From JBMTVN01 sp046047235 (GTDB taxonomy: Bacteria > Verrucomicrobiota > Verrucomicrobiia > Limisphaerales > JAHDYP01): DNA of 19,969 nucleotides. Shown in pieces: positions 1 to 6,787 of this stretch. The position numbers and the translations under genes are program-made. Positions within the stretch are counted from its first letter, which is position 1; each line of letters begins with the position of its first letter. The DNA is taken from the NCBI GenBank assembly GCA_046047235.1, contig JBJOII010000085.1:1-19969 (forward strand). The letters run 5' to 3'. Under the pieces are notes generated by a model that was given only the letters and a program-made list of their open reading frames with translations, did not search any database and had not been told where the DNA came from.

Positions 1-1
1 C

Positions 2-694
2 CCCGCAAATGCCGTCGGTGATGACGTCGAGGTTTACTCAGACACATCACGCAACCAACAGCTCGCCCAGCTCCACTTTCTGCGCCAGCAGATGGTCAAG
101 ACCGACGACGCACCCCAGTTCTGCCTCGCTGATTTCGTCGCACCCCGAACCGATGCCGGGTCAGCCGCCCCCGACCATATCGGTGCTTTCGCCGTCACCA
201 CCGGCCACGGCCTGGCCGATCTCGTGGCAAAGTTCCGGGCCGACCAGGACGATTACAGCGCCATCCTCGCCGAGGCCATCGCCGACCGGCTTGCGGAGGC
301 GTTCGCCGAATGGATGCACAAACAGGCGCGTATCGCCTGGGGCTATGGCGGCGATGAAAACCTCAATCACGAACAGCTGATCGACGAGGCGTATCGCGGA
401 ATCCGACCTGCGCCCGGCTACCCAGCCTGCCCGGATCACACGGAAAAGAACACGCTCTGGCAACTGCTCAACGTCGAGGACCATACCGGTATTCAACTCA
501 CTGAAAGTTGCGCCATGTTCCCCGCCAGCAGCGTCAGTGGATGGTATTTCGCCCATCCGGAAGCCCGATACTTCGGTGTGGGTCGGATCGGCGCGGATCA
601 GGTTGCCGATTACGCCCAACGCAAGGGACTCACTCTTGCCGAAGCAGAACGTTGGCTGGGTCCCAGCCTCAATTATACCCCGGAAAGAACCTGA
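2..694 (+). CDS. metH: Cobalamin-dependent methionine synthase, C-terminal activation domain (5' partial)
   Basis: Methionine synthase transfers a methyl group from methyltetrahydrofolate to homocysteine through cobalamin. This part is the AdoMet-binding reactivation domain, which remethylates oxidised cob(II)alamin. The frame is open from base 2, so the gene starts upstream and only the last 230 residues are visible (family length about 1200). Seen directly: NAVGDDVEVY near the left edge, CLADFVAP, LADRLAEAFAEWMH-type helix, the hallmark RPAPGYPACPDH motif at visible residues about 135-146, then LTES, SVSGWYFAHPEARYF and a final DQVADYAQRKG/ERWLGP block. These follow the E. coli MetH C terminus in order without gaps. 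The stop TGA is at 692-694. The family assignment is essentially certain; nothing can be said of the missing catalytic modules. Confidence 0.97.
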   Translation, partial: PANAVGDDVEVYSDTSRNQQLAQLHFLRQQMVKTDDAPQFCLADFVAPRTDAGSAAPDHIGAFAVTTGHGLADLVAKFRADQDDYSAILAEAIADRLAEAFAEWMHKQARIAWGYGGDENLNHEQLIDEAYRGIRPAPGYPACPDHTEKNTLWQLLNVEDHTGIQLTESCAMFPASSVSGWYFAHPEARYFGVGRIGADQVADYAQRKGLTLAEAERWLGPSLNYTPERT

Positions 695-761
695 CCATCG
701 GGTGCCCGCTGGACCGTGGCAACGCTCCGGGAACTCTCGCTTTCTGCTTGCTTGAGAAGAC

Positions 762-1223
762 TTGCCCGACCCACAGTCCACCGTGGACATTCTGTTCCAG
801 CAGGTCAGGATTTTTACCGGGCTTAACTCCAAGGCGCTTAAATTCCTCGCCGACCACGCGCAGGAGTTGCACTTCAATGCGCTTGATGTGGTCGTCCAAG
901 AAGGCGACCTCGGCGACCGCCTCTTCATCGTGCAGCAAGGCGAAGTCCGTGCCTGCCGGAACTTCGCCAAACCCGGCGAAAAAGAACTCGCGCGGCTCAC
1001 CAGCGGCGAGTGCTTCGGTGAAATGTGTATCCTCGATACCCTGCCTCGCTCCGCCACCATCCAGGCCATCCGCAACAGCCAGCTTTTCTCCATCGATACC
1101 ATCACGCTTTACGAGTTCCACCTCCATCACCCCTCCCAGTTCAGCGTCCTGCTCATCAACCTCGCCCGCGAACTGTCCAGCCGCCTCCGCGAACTCGACA
1201 AGGCCTTCGCCGCCCTGCACTAG
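762..1223 (+). CDS. Stand-alone cyclic-nucleotide-binding-domain protein
   Basis: A 153-residue protein made almost entirely of one CRP/FNR-type cyclic-nucleotide-binding beta-barrel. Visible motifs are EGDLGDRLFIVQQGEVRA (about residues 46-63) and the phosphate-binding cassette FGEMCILDTLPRSAT (about 86-100), which keeps the Arg-Ser that contacts the cyclic phosphate. A short C-terminal helix (LINLARELSSRLRELDKA) follows. No DNA-binding helix-turn-helix, kinase or transporter module is present, so it probably acts as a small ligand sensor or partner protein; the partner is unknown. The start is TTG at 762: an in-frame TGA lies only 9 bases upstream and no in-frame ATG follows early. A purine run (GAGAAGA) sits just before it. 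It is 67 bp behind metH and could be co-transcribed. Binding of cAMP or cGMP is inferred only. Confidence 0.85.
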   Translation: MPDPQSTVDILFQQVRIFTGLNSKALKFLADHAQELHFNALDVVVQEGDLGDRLFIVQQGEVRACRNFAKPGEKELARLTSGECFGEMCILDTLPRSATIQAIRNSQLFSIDTITLYEFHLHHPSQFSVLLINLARELSSRLRELDKAFAALH

Positions 1224-1321
1224 ACCGAAGGCGCGGGATACACCAGCCCTTCCCGCCAAAAGCCCACCCCCCACACCCTGAAGGCTTGCAACCCAGCCTG
1301 CCAGATCGCAGTCTGTTCACC

Positions 1322-2356
1322 ATGAAATCCCTCGCCACGTCCTGGTCCTTGCTCGCTCTCGCCCTCACAACCCTCCACGCCGCACCTCACTCGGCTCTCG
1401 ATCCGCGCCCGCGAGACAGCCGCTGGATGGAGCGACACAACCTCATTAACCAGCGCGTCGCCGAAACCGGCCAGAAATCCCAGCTCATCTTCATCGGTGA
1501 CTCCATCACCCAAGGATGGGAAGGCGCAGGCCGCGATGTTTGGGAACGCTATTACGCCCCCCGCTACGCACTGAACCTCGGAATCGGTGGCGACCGCACC
1601 CAGCACGTCCTGTGGCGACTCGAAAATGACAACATCAAAGGCCTCTCACCCAAGGCCGCTGTCGTGATGATCGGTACCAACAACTCCAACGGCGAAGATA
1701 ATACGGTCGAGCAAATCGCCGAAGGTATCACGGCCATCGTGCAGAAGCTCCGCACAAGCCTCCCCCAGACACGCGTGGTCCTCACCGCCATCTTCCCCCG
1801 CAGCGAAAACCCCACACCCCAACGCGGCAAGCTGCTCATGGTGAACCAAATCATCGAAAAACTCGCCGATGATCCCATGGTGGATTGGATCGACTTCGGA
1901 CATCGATTCATCGATTCCGCAGGCCGGATCCCGCATGAACTCATGCCCGATTACCTGCATCTCTCGCCCGCCGGTTACCAGATCTGGGCCGAATCCCTCG
2001 AACCAATCCTCACCGAAATCCTCAATGGCCAGAGTGGCCCCACGCTCTCCGGATCCTGGACCTGGACCACCAACGGCCCCGACGGCCAACCCGTTAGCTC
2101 CGCCCTGGAACTACAACAGAACGGAGATGCCGTCACCGGGCGCTTCCAGCGGGACGATTCCCGGTGGCTGAACATCCAGAACGGTAAGGTCGACGGCGAC
2201 GGATTCTCCTGGACGGTCAAACGTGACCGTCCCGATGGCGGCGAAATGGTGTACCAGATGACCGGCACCTTCACTGACAACGCAATCGATGGCCAGGCCA
2301 CCACCAGTATGGACGGTGCCGAGGTCACCGTGGAATGGACCGCCAAACGCAACTAA
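1322..2356 (+). CDS. Secreted SGNH/GDSL-family esterase with extra C-terminal beta-rich domain
   Basis: A 344-residue exported hydrolase, probably removing acyl (e.g. acetyl) groups from glycans or lipids. The start ATG at 1322 is followed by a clean signal peptide (about residues 1-20, ending LHA). All SGNH blocks are visible: FIGDS (Ser61 nucleophile), NLGIGGDRT (Gly about 89-90), IGTNN (Asn120) and DYLHLSP (Asp210, His213). The closest described group is the PAF-acetylhydrolase beta/gamma-like or rhamnogalacturonan-acetylesterase type. After residue 235 there is a module of about 105 residues, GSWTWTTNGPDG...VTGRF...GDGFSW...DGQATT, that looks like a lipocalin-like beta sheet and is not part of the catalytic fold; its role is unknown. 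The stop is 26 bp before the start of the next esterase, so the two probably form one transcription unit acting on a polymeric substrate outside the cytoplasm. Confidence 0.9.
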   Translation: MKSLATSWSLLALALTTLHAAPHSALDPRPRDSRWMERHNLINQRVAETGQKSQLIFIGDSITQGWEGAGRDVWERYYAPRYALNLGIGGDRTQHVLWRLENDNIKGLSPKAAVVMIGTNNSNGEDNTVEQIAEGITAIVQKLRTSLPQTRVVLTAIFPRSENPTPQRGKLLMVNQIIEKLADDPMVDWIDFGHRFIDSAGRIPHELMPDYLHLSPAGYQIWAESLEPILTEILNGQSGPTLSGSWTWTTNGPDGQPVSSALELQQNGDAVTGRFQRDDSRWLNIQNGKVDGDGFSWTVKRDRPDGGEMVYQMTGTFTDNAIDGQATTSMDGAEVTVEWTAKRN

Positions 2357-2382
2357 GCCCCATCCCGCAAACCTTCACTCCC

Positions 2383-3309
2383 ATGCGATCCCTGCACACC
2401 CTCGGCCAGACCGTCTCAATCCTCCTCGCTTCCGCCATCGTCGCCACGGCGGACACCGGCCCACGACCTGCCGTGGAACTCTGGCCCTCCACCGTGCCGG
2501 GTGAGACCAAACAGCTTGACCCCGAAACCAATATCTCCAAACCCGGAGAAGGGCTCGTCGGTGGCCGTACGGTGATCCGGCTCGCCAATGTGTCCCACCC
2601 CTCCCTCACAGTCTATAGCCCCCCAGCATACCGAAACACCGGTGCCGCCGTTCTCGTCTGCCCCGGCGGCGGTTACAACATCCTCGCTAACGACCTCGAA
2701 GGTTCGGAGGTCTGTGAATGGCTCAATGCAATCGGTGTCACCGGAGTCCTCCTCAAATATCGCGTCCCCCGCCGCGATGGACGGGAAAAGCACGACGCAC
2801 CACTGCAGGACGCCAGCCGGGCGATCCGCCTCACCCGACACCACGCCAGCGAATGGGGCATCGACCCCGATCGCATCGGCGTCCTCGGCTTCTCCGCCGG
2901 CGGTCACCTCGCCACAGTGCTGAGTAACCACGGCGATGCCCCCACCTATGAAGCGATCGACGGAGCCGACAAGCTCTCCTCCCGCCCCAACTTCAGTGTG
3001 CTCATCTATCCCGCCTACCTGCTCAAGGACAAGGGGTCCAGTGAGCTCGCTCCGGAATTGACCCTCTCCAAGGAAACCCCCTCCACCTTCATCGCCATCA
3101 CTGCCGATGATCCCGTGGGAGTCGAAGGCGCCCTCTACTACAGCCTCGCGCTGAAGAAAACCGGCGTCCCCGTCGAACTCCACGTCTATCCCACCGGCGG
3201 ACATGGCTACGGACTTCGCCCCACCACCAACCCGGTCACGGAATGGCCCCACCGCGCCACGGAATGGATGCGTGCTCAGGGCCTGCTGGAGCCCGACAAA
3301 TCACACTAA
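2383..3309 (+). CDS. Exported alpha/beta hydrolase, BD-FAE / acetylxylan-esterase-like
   Basis: A 308-residue serine esterase of the BD-FAE-like alpha/beta hydrolase group, often annotated as acetyl-xylan or feruloyl esterase. A hydrophobic leader (residues about 1-23, ending VATA) predicts export. The oxyanion segment CPGGGY lies at 93-98, the nucleophile elbow GFSAGG has Ser171, the acid is probably Asp242 or Asp243 in ADDP, and the catalytic His274 sits in TGGHGYGL. The family also carries the KYRVPRRDG turn and the ASEWGIDPDRIGVLG strand seen here. ATG 2383 was chosen because it begins the leader and lies just past the stop of the upstream gene. Pairing with the SGNH esterase suggests joint deacylation of plant- or algal-type polysaccharide; the actual substrate cannot be read from sequence. 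Confidence 0.9.
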   Translation: MRSLHTLGQTVSILLASAIVATADTGPRPAVELWPSTVPGETKQLDPETNISKPGEGLVGGRTVIRLANVSHPSLTVYSPPAYRNTGAAVLVCPGGGYNILANDLEGSEVCEWLNAIGVTGVLLKYRVPRRDGREKHDAPLQDASRAIRLTRHHASEWGIDPDRIGVLGFSAGGHLATVLSNHGDAPTYEAIDGADKLSSRPNFSVLIYPAYLLKDKGSSELAPELTLSKETPSTFIAITADDPVGVEGALYYSLALKKTGVPVELHVYPTGGHGYGLRPTTNPVTEWPHRATEWMRAQGLLEPDKSH

Positions 3310-3350
3310 AACCGGAGGCTCGCGCGAGGGCTGGCTACGGATCGTTGGAA

Positions 3351-3448
3351 GTAGGGTCGAGCTGTTGATCGCGTCCGACGCGGCGTCTCGCCCGGATGTT
3401 GGTCGTGTCGCAGTTAGCGGGCTTTCATTGCCCCGTCGCCCGCCCTAC
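3351..3448. repeat. GTAGGG...CCCTAC-bounded intergenic element
   Basis: The gap between the convergent hydrolase and amidase genes is filled by a 98 bp GC-rich segment beginning GTAGGG (3351-3356) and ending CCCTAC (3443-3448), exact inverse complements. The amidase stop codon (CTA on the + strand, 3445-3447) lies inside the right end. Similar terminal hexamers bound the element at 8182-8231, so this looks like a short non-autonomous repeat. The interiors of the two elements were not found to match, so family membership is tentative. Confidence 0.4.
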
Positions 3449-4455
3449 CGCGAGCTCTTGTAGTCCGCTATCACACCCTCGCACAACCAATTGGCAATGG
3501 CTTGACGGTTGTTCGCCTCAACCAGACGGACCTGGTCGCGCGCGTGGTGGATGTTCCCCAGCTCCATAAACACCAGCGGTGCATCGCAGTGGTTCAGGAC
3601 ATATAACCCCCGCGTCGTTACGGAGCCCTCATAGCCGCGCCCCGGCTGGTTCTCCCGGTAGTTCTTTCGGATGGTATCCTGCAGGGTTTGCGCCAGCCGC
3701 TTTCCTACAGCATTACCGCTCTGGTAGTAGAAGAACACGTCGATGTCCTGTGCCTTGGGCCGCGCGTCGACATGGATCGAAAAACACCGCTTGTATTTCG
3801 ATGTCTTGTCCTTCCGGTAAAGCGAGTTCACCACATCAACCCGCTGCTGCAACCGTGCCTTCTGGTTGGCCGGAATGCGCGAACCCCAATAGCTCACTTC
3901 GTCAGCGTCCGGACGTAGAAAGCGTTCGTCCCGGATACCATCGTTCAGGTCCTTGATGATGAAATGCACGGTTGCACCGTGCTCCATCAGGCGACGTCCA
4001 AAGCGCAGCATGACGTCATAGGCATATTCGTCCTCAGACAACGTGTGCCCCTCCAGCTTCCCCATGCCGCCCGGATCCGGTCCGCCATGGCCGCTGATCA
4101 AATAGAACACAGCCCCGGCCAGACCATCGTCCACCTTCTCCACGGTGGAATACTTCGAGCCAAACAGGGGTTCCGACATCCTGCTGCTGCCACCACCCGG
4201 AAGCTGATAACGCCTCCCCTGAATCAGCGTGTTGCCAGGGCCCATGCGCCCGCTGTTGAGCCGACGAAACTCGCCCAGATAAGTTTCCGGATCCAAACCG
4301 TGCCGGCGCAAAAGGCTGTAAATGCCGTCCCCCTTCAATGCCACTGCTTCGTCTGCCCGGACCCCCGATGTGGGGGTCGTCAGCAGCATGACCCACAGGA
4401 AGAAAGCAACCATCCATCGCCATTCCCGCGAAAGGTCTGCGTTGCTCTTGCTCAT
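3445..4455 (-). CDS. LysM-containing N-acetylmuramoyl-L-alanine amidase (Amidase_3), secreted
   Basis: Zinc amidase that cleaves the bond between N-acetylmuramic acid and the stem peptide of peptidoglycan. With the start used it has 336 residues. It has a signal peptide (Arg-containing n-region, hydrophobic WMVAFFLWVMLL, cleavage near SGVRA at 34), a LysM-like segment at about 38-86 (GDGIYSLLRRHGL...LIQGRRYQL) and a catalytic domain from about 115 to the end. The four expected active-site positions are present: His123 in SGHGGPDPG, Glu143 in EDEYAYD, His228 in SIHVDA and Glu298 in FMELGNIHH. The start is uncertain. ATGs at 4461 and 4455 suit the signal peptide, whereas an ATG at 4494 overlaps the rsgA stop (TGATG) and would add 13 residues to the n-region. 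No strong Shine-Dalgarno precedes any of them. It lies directly downstream of rsgA and may be translationally coupled to it. Confidence 0.9.
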   Translation of the reverse strand: MSKSNADLSREWRWMVAFFLWVMLLTTPTSGVRADEAVALKGDGIYSLLRRHGLDPETYLGEFRRLNSGRMGPGNTLIQGRRYQLPGGGSSRMSEPLFGSKYSTVEKVDDGLAGAVFYLISGHGGPDPGGMGKLEGHTLSEDEYAYDVMLRFGRRLMEHGATVHFIIKDLNDGIRDERFLRPDADEVSYWGSRIPANQKARLQQRVDVVNSLYRKDKTSKYKRCFSIHVDARPKAQDIDVFFYYQSGNAVGKRLAQTLQDTIRKNYRENQPGRGYEGSVTTRGLYVLNHCDAPLVFMELGNIHHARDQVRLVEANNRQAIANWLCEGVIADYKSSR

Positions 4456-4493
4456 CAACATCACGGAACAGTTAAACCATCCGCGTCCACACA

Positions 4494-5606
4494 TCAAACG
4501 GTTTGCCCCGCACCCGCCGTGCCACCACCACGCTCGCCATCCTGCCCGGGGCGCCATCGACCCGATACCGGCCGCTGCACCGGACGCCGCGTCTTGCGCC
4601 CCTGAAAAGTGTGCTCGCGTCGCTCCAATTCCATCTGCTCCAACTCCTGCTTCAGCTTCAGGTAACTGTCAAAACGCGATCGCTCCAACGTCCCCCGTGC
4701 CAGGGCCTCCTGCACCGCACACCGCTTCTCAACCGTGTGACTGCAGCTGCGGAAATGGCACTGCAATGCCAGCTCCTCCACATCCGGAAACACTTCCTCC
4801 AAACCCTGGTCGGCCATCCACATGTGAATCTCCCGCATCCCCGGCGTGTCAATCACCACTCCCCCCTGCGGCAGAACAATCAACTCCCGCCACGTCGTCG
4901 AATGTCGCCCCTTCGCGTCACTCTCCCTGACCTCCAGCGTGGGAAAAATCTCCTCGCCATACAGCACGTTGATCAGGCTCGATTTCCCCACGCCGGATGT
5001 CCCAATAAAGGCAAAACTAATGCCCGCTCCGACCATCGATCTGAGCTTCTTCAGTCCCGCCTTCCTCAGCGCGCTTACCACCACCACCTCGGCATCCCGC
5101 GCAACTTCCATCGCCTCCTTCGCCAACCCCTTCCCGCCATCCTCAGACAAATCCGCCTTGTTCAAAACCACCACAGGCGTCACGCCGCCCTCCCTTACCA
5201 TGACCAGAAAACGCTCCAGCCGACGCAGGTTGAAAGATTGGTCCAGTGCCATCACCACGAACGCAACATCCACATTCGCCGCCAGCACCTGCTCCTCAAC
5301 GCGTCGCCCGGCTTCCTTGCGAACCAGCCGCGTCCGCCGCGGCAGAACAGCATGAATTACACCTCGTGAACTCCCCTCACCAGGCGACACCTCGACCCAG
5401 TCCCCCACCTTCGGCAACAGGGAACGATCCGTCAGCCGATGCAGCATCTTCCCCGGAACCACCGCCGGACCCGTCCCGTCTGCGGTCGTCACGATATACG
5501 CACCCTTGTCCTCCACGATCACCCGACCGGGAACACCCGTGCGCACCCCCGCCTCCGCCCATGCGGCCTGCCATCGCGTCGACCATCCCAATGCTTCCAG
5601 TTCCAT
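4494..5606 (-). CDS. rsgA: Circularly permuted ribosome small-subunit GTPase RsgA
   Basis: A 370-residue GTPase that checks late 30S subunit maturation. The order of GTPase motifs is permuted as expected for the YlqF/YawG/RsgA class: G4 NKAD (149-152), G5 SAL (178-180), G1 GTSGVGKSS (202-210), then G3 DTPG (253-256). An N-terminal OB-fold region precedes (GRVIVEDKGAYIV, VGDWVEVSP), and the C-terminal zinc knuckle is intact as Cys283-x4-Cys288-x-His290-x5-Cys296. The tail beyond 330 is basic and Gly/Arg-rich, probably rRNA-binding. ATG 5606 was chosen because the MELEALGW start fits the family; upstream in-frame codons to 5681 look non-conserved. The stop overlaps an ATG in the downstream amidase frame as TGATG. 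Confidence 0.95.
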   Translation of the reverse strand: MELEALGWSTRWQAAWAEAGVRTGVPGRVIVEDKGAYIVTTADGTGPAVVPGKMLHRLTDRSLLPKVGDWVEVSPGEGSSRGVIHAVLPRRTRLVRKEAGRRVEEQVLAANVDVAFVVMALDQSFNLRRLERFLVMVREGGVTPVVVLNKADLSEDGGKGLAKEAMEVARDAEVVVVSALRKAGLKKLRSMVGAGISFAFIGTSGVGKSSLINVLYGEEIFPTLEVRESDAKGRHSTTWRELIVLPQGGVVIDTPGMREIHMWMADQGLEEVFPDVEELALQCHFRSCSHTVEKRCAVQEALARGTLERSRFDSYLKLKQELEQMELERREHTFQGRKTRRPVQRPVSGRWRPGQDGERGGGTAGAGQTV

Positions 5607-5710
5607 AAACCGACGCAGTCTGCACCACCCCAACCCGCACGTCCATCCCCTCGAAGCGGTCTTACGCGGCCCGATATCCAAGGACGCCGCGGACGCCTGT
5701 GGCCGTTTGA

Positions 5711-5935
5711 TCAGGCGTGTGCGAGATCGTCGTGGAAGCGGAACGAGACTTTGAGCCGCGTTCGGAAAGCAACAATGTTTCCGTTCTCGATCTTGATATC
5801 CTGTTCAACGACCTCAGCAATGCGAAGGTCCTTGATCGACTTGCTGGCCTGGGTCAGCGCGCGGTGCGCGGCATCCTCCCACGACGTGGGGCTGCTGCCG
5901 ACGATCTCAATGACTTTGTAGGTATGCTCGGGCAT
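5711..5935 (-). CDS. Dodecin, flavin-storage protein
   Basis: A 74-residue dodecin. Twelve copies assemble into a hollow shell that binds flavins or related cofactors and protects against free-flavin photochemistry. The sequence shows the family pattern: MPEHTYKVIEIVGSSPTSWEDA with the flavin-stacking Trp19, the helix AHRALTQASKSIKDLRIAEVVEQ, and the strands DIKIENGNIVAFRTRLKVSFRF. The ATG at 5935 is fixed by a good ribosome binding site (AAGGAG, about 7 bases upstream). A decayed copy of the gene and of its leader lies about 371 bp upstream. The gene precedes rsgA on the same strand with a 104 bp gap; whether they share a transcript is not clear. Confidence 0.95.
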   Translation of the reverse strand: MPEHTYKVIEIVGSSPTSWEDAAHRALTQASKSIKDLRIAEVVEQDIKIENGNIVAFRTRLKVSFRFHDDLAHA

Positions 5936-5942
5936 GACGCAC

Positions 5943-5949
5943 TCCTTGT
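5943..5949 (-). promoter_or_regulatory. Dodecin ribosome binding site
   Basis: Read on the minus strand, AAGGAGT stands about 7 bases before the dodecin ATG at 5935, the best Shine-Dalgarno match in this stretch. The same leader is preserved, with a G-to-A-type change, in the duplicated copy upstream of 6306. Confidence 0.7.
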
Positions 5950-6120
5950 GCTTGTGGTTGCTTGCGGGTTGCAGCCCTTCACGGTGCGTGCAGCCAGCCG
6001 GAACGGCCGGAACATGTGAGATGTGCAGAATATACTCGGAGTCCTGCCTTCGCGCTAGAGCCAACCCCAGAATGGGCCTTCCGATCGTCCCACACCCCGA
6101 CCCTCATCGGCCTTGGCGGT

Positions 6121-6156
6121 TACGGATTATTCTCGCACGTGCACTGATAATCCGTA
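6121..6156. repeat. REP-like palindrome 1
   Basis: A 36 bp imperfect palindrome with exact 10-base arms TACGGATTAT (6121-6130) and ATAATCCGTA (6147-6156) and a GCACGTGC core. It lies where the duplicated dodecin copy loses similarity to the intact gene. It shares its outer arm with the palindromes at 6502 and 6694 but has a diverged centre. Confidence 0.7.
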
Positions 6157-6306
6157 TGTGGTGTTTGGACTGCTGCAGTTCAATCTCAATTGCGGTCGCG
6201 TCTCCGATGGACTTGCTGGCTTGGGCTAGCGTGCGGCGCGCCGGGTCCTCCCAGAGGTTGGACTGCTTCCGACGATCTCGATGACTTTGTAGGTATGCCC
6301 GGGCAT
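6157..6306 (-). pseudogene. Decayed tandem copy of the dodecin gene
   Basis: From ATG 6306 the reading is MPGHTYKVIEIVGSSPTS, nearly identical to the intact dodecin. A one-base deletion in the TCG-TGG (Ser-Trp) codons then shifts the frame and leads to a TAG soon after. In the shifted frame similarity resumes as WEDPARRTLAQASKSIGDA, showing that the break is a frameshift, not an unrelated ORF. Similarity fades near 6170 and the C-terminal strands are missing, ending against the palindrome at 6121-6156. The upstream leader, about 110 bases including the ribosome binding site and a TATATT box, is also duplicated, giving a repeat offset of about 371-374 bp. Such a product could not form the dodecin fold. 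Confidence 0.85.
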
Positions 6307-6425
6307 GACGCACTCCTTATGCTTGGGTTTGCTTGCAGGTTGCAGCCCTTCACGATGAGTGCAGCCAGCCGGAACGGCCAGAACAGGATGCTATGTCACC
6401 AAAATATACCCGGACTCCAGCACCT
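6307..6425. repeat. Duplicated dodecin leader/promoter segment
   Basis: This stretch repeats 5936-6055 with scattered substitutions. Shared blocks include GCAGCCCTTCACG, GTGCAGCCAGCCGGAACGGC and, read on the minus strand, GAGTCCGxGTATATT. Preservation of the TATATT hexamer (6029-6034 and 6403-6408 on the + strand) in both copies makes it a candidate -10 box for dodecin, but no convincing -35 box was seen. Confidence 0.65.
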
Positions 6426-6501
6426 GCGCCAGATGCCGTGTCTTAGCGGACATTCTCCCCCGGCCATAACGCGACCTCCAAATGCCTCGTGGTCTCATGG
6501 C

Positions 6502-6541
6502 GCTACGGATAATCGCGACAGGTGTCCCGATTATCCGTAGC
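6502..6541. repeat. REP-like palindrome 2
   Basis: A 40 bp near-perfect palindrome: GCTACGGATAATCGCGACA, a GG centre, then TGTCCCGATTATCCGTAGC, with one mismatched pair. As RNA it would make a stem of about 19 bp. The centre GG is the complement of the CC centre of palindrome 3, so the two units stand in opposite orientation about 190 bp apart, as in REPIN pairs. Confidence 0.8.
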
Positions 6542-6693
6542 TCGCAACCAAATGAGTTATGGAATTCGAAAAGGACCGTTTTGGATGCTGGAGGTGGTCA
6601 ATTGGTCGGTTAAAAGCGATTCCCGAAAGATGGAGGGCGTATGGAGGCCCCGCTCAGGCGCGCAACCTGCAAAACACATCGTGTGATTCATCA

Positions 6694-6727
6694 ACGGATT
6701 ATTGGGACACCTGTCCCAATAATCCGT
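6694..6727. repeat. REP-like palindrome 3
   Basis: Two exact 16-base arms, ACGGATTATTGGGACA (6694-6709) and TGTCCCAATAATCCGT (6712-6727), flank a CC centre. It sits 60 bp upstream of the metallophosphatase start. Reading frames that cross it are not coding. The arm shares ACGGATWAT and GGGACA with palindrome 2. Confidence 0.85.
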
Positions 6728-6787
6728 ACGGGGTCGTCGGGTAGTGGCTGGTTGCGGGCCGGGCGTTTTGGGTCCTATCCTGTCGCA

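Noticed and set aside
6121..6727. CRISPR array
   Set aside because: Only three diverged palindromes at unequal spacing (about 380 and 190 bp), with no regular spacers and no cas genes.
6559..6744. Small ORF between palindromes 2 and 3
   Set aside because: No ribosome binding site or family resemblance, and its end is formed by palindrome 3.
6641..6787. Upstream extension of the metallophosphatase frame through palindrome 3
   Set aside because: The extra 49 codons read through the inverted repeat, have no family similarity and would bury the signal peptide; ATG 6788 begins the leader.
5936..6787. Replication origin with DnaA boxes
   Set aside because: Only TTATCCGTA-like sites inside the palindromes were found, two mismatches from the consensus, and no AT-rich unwinding tract. 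The skew change alone is reported as a finding, not as an origin feature.
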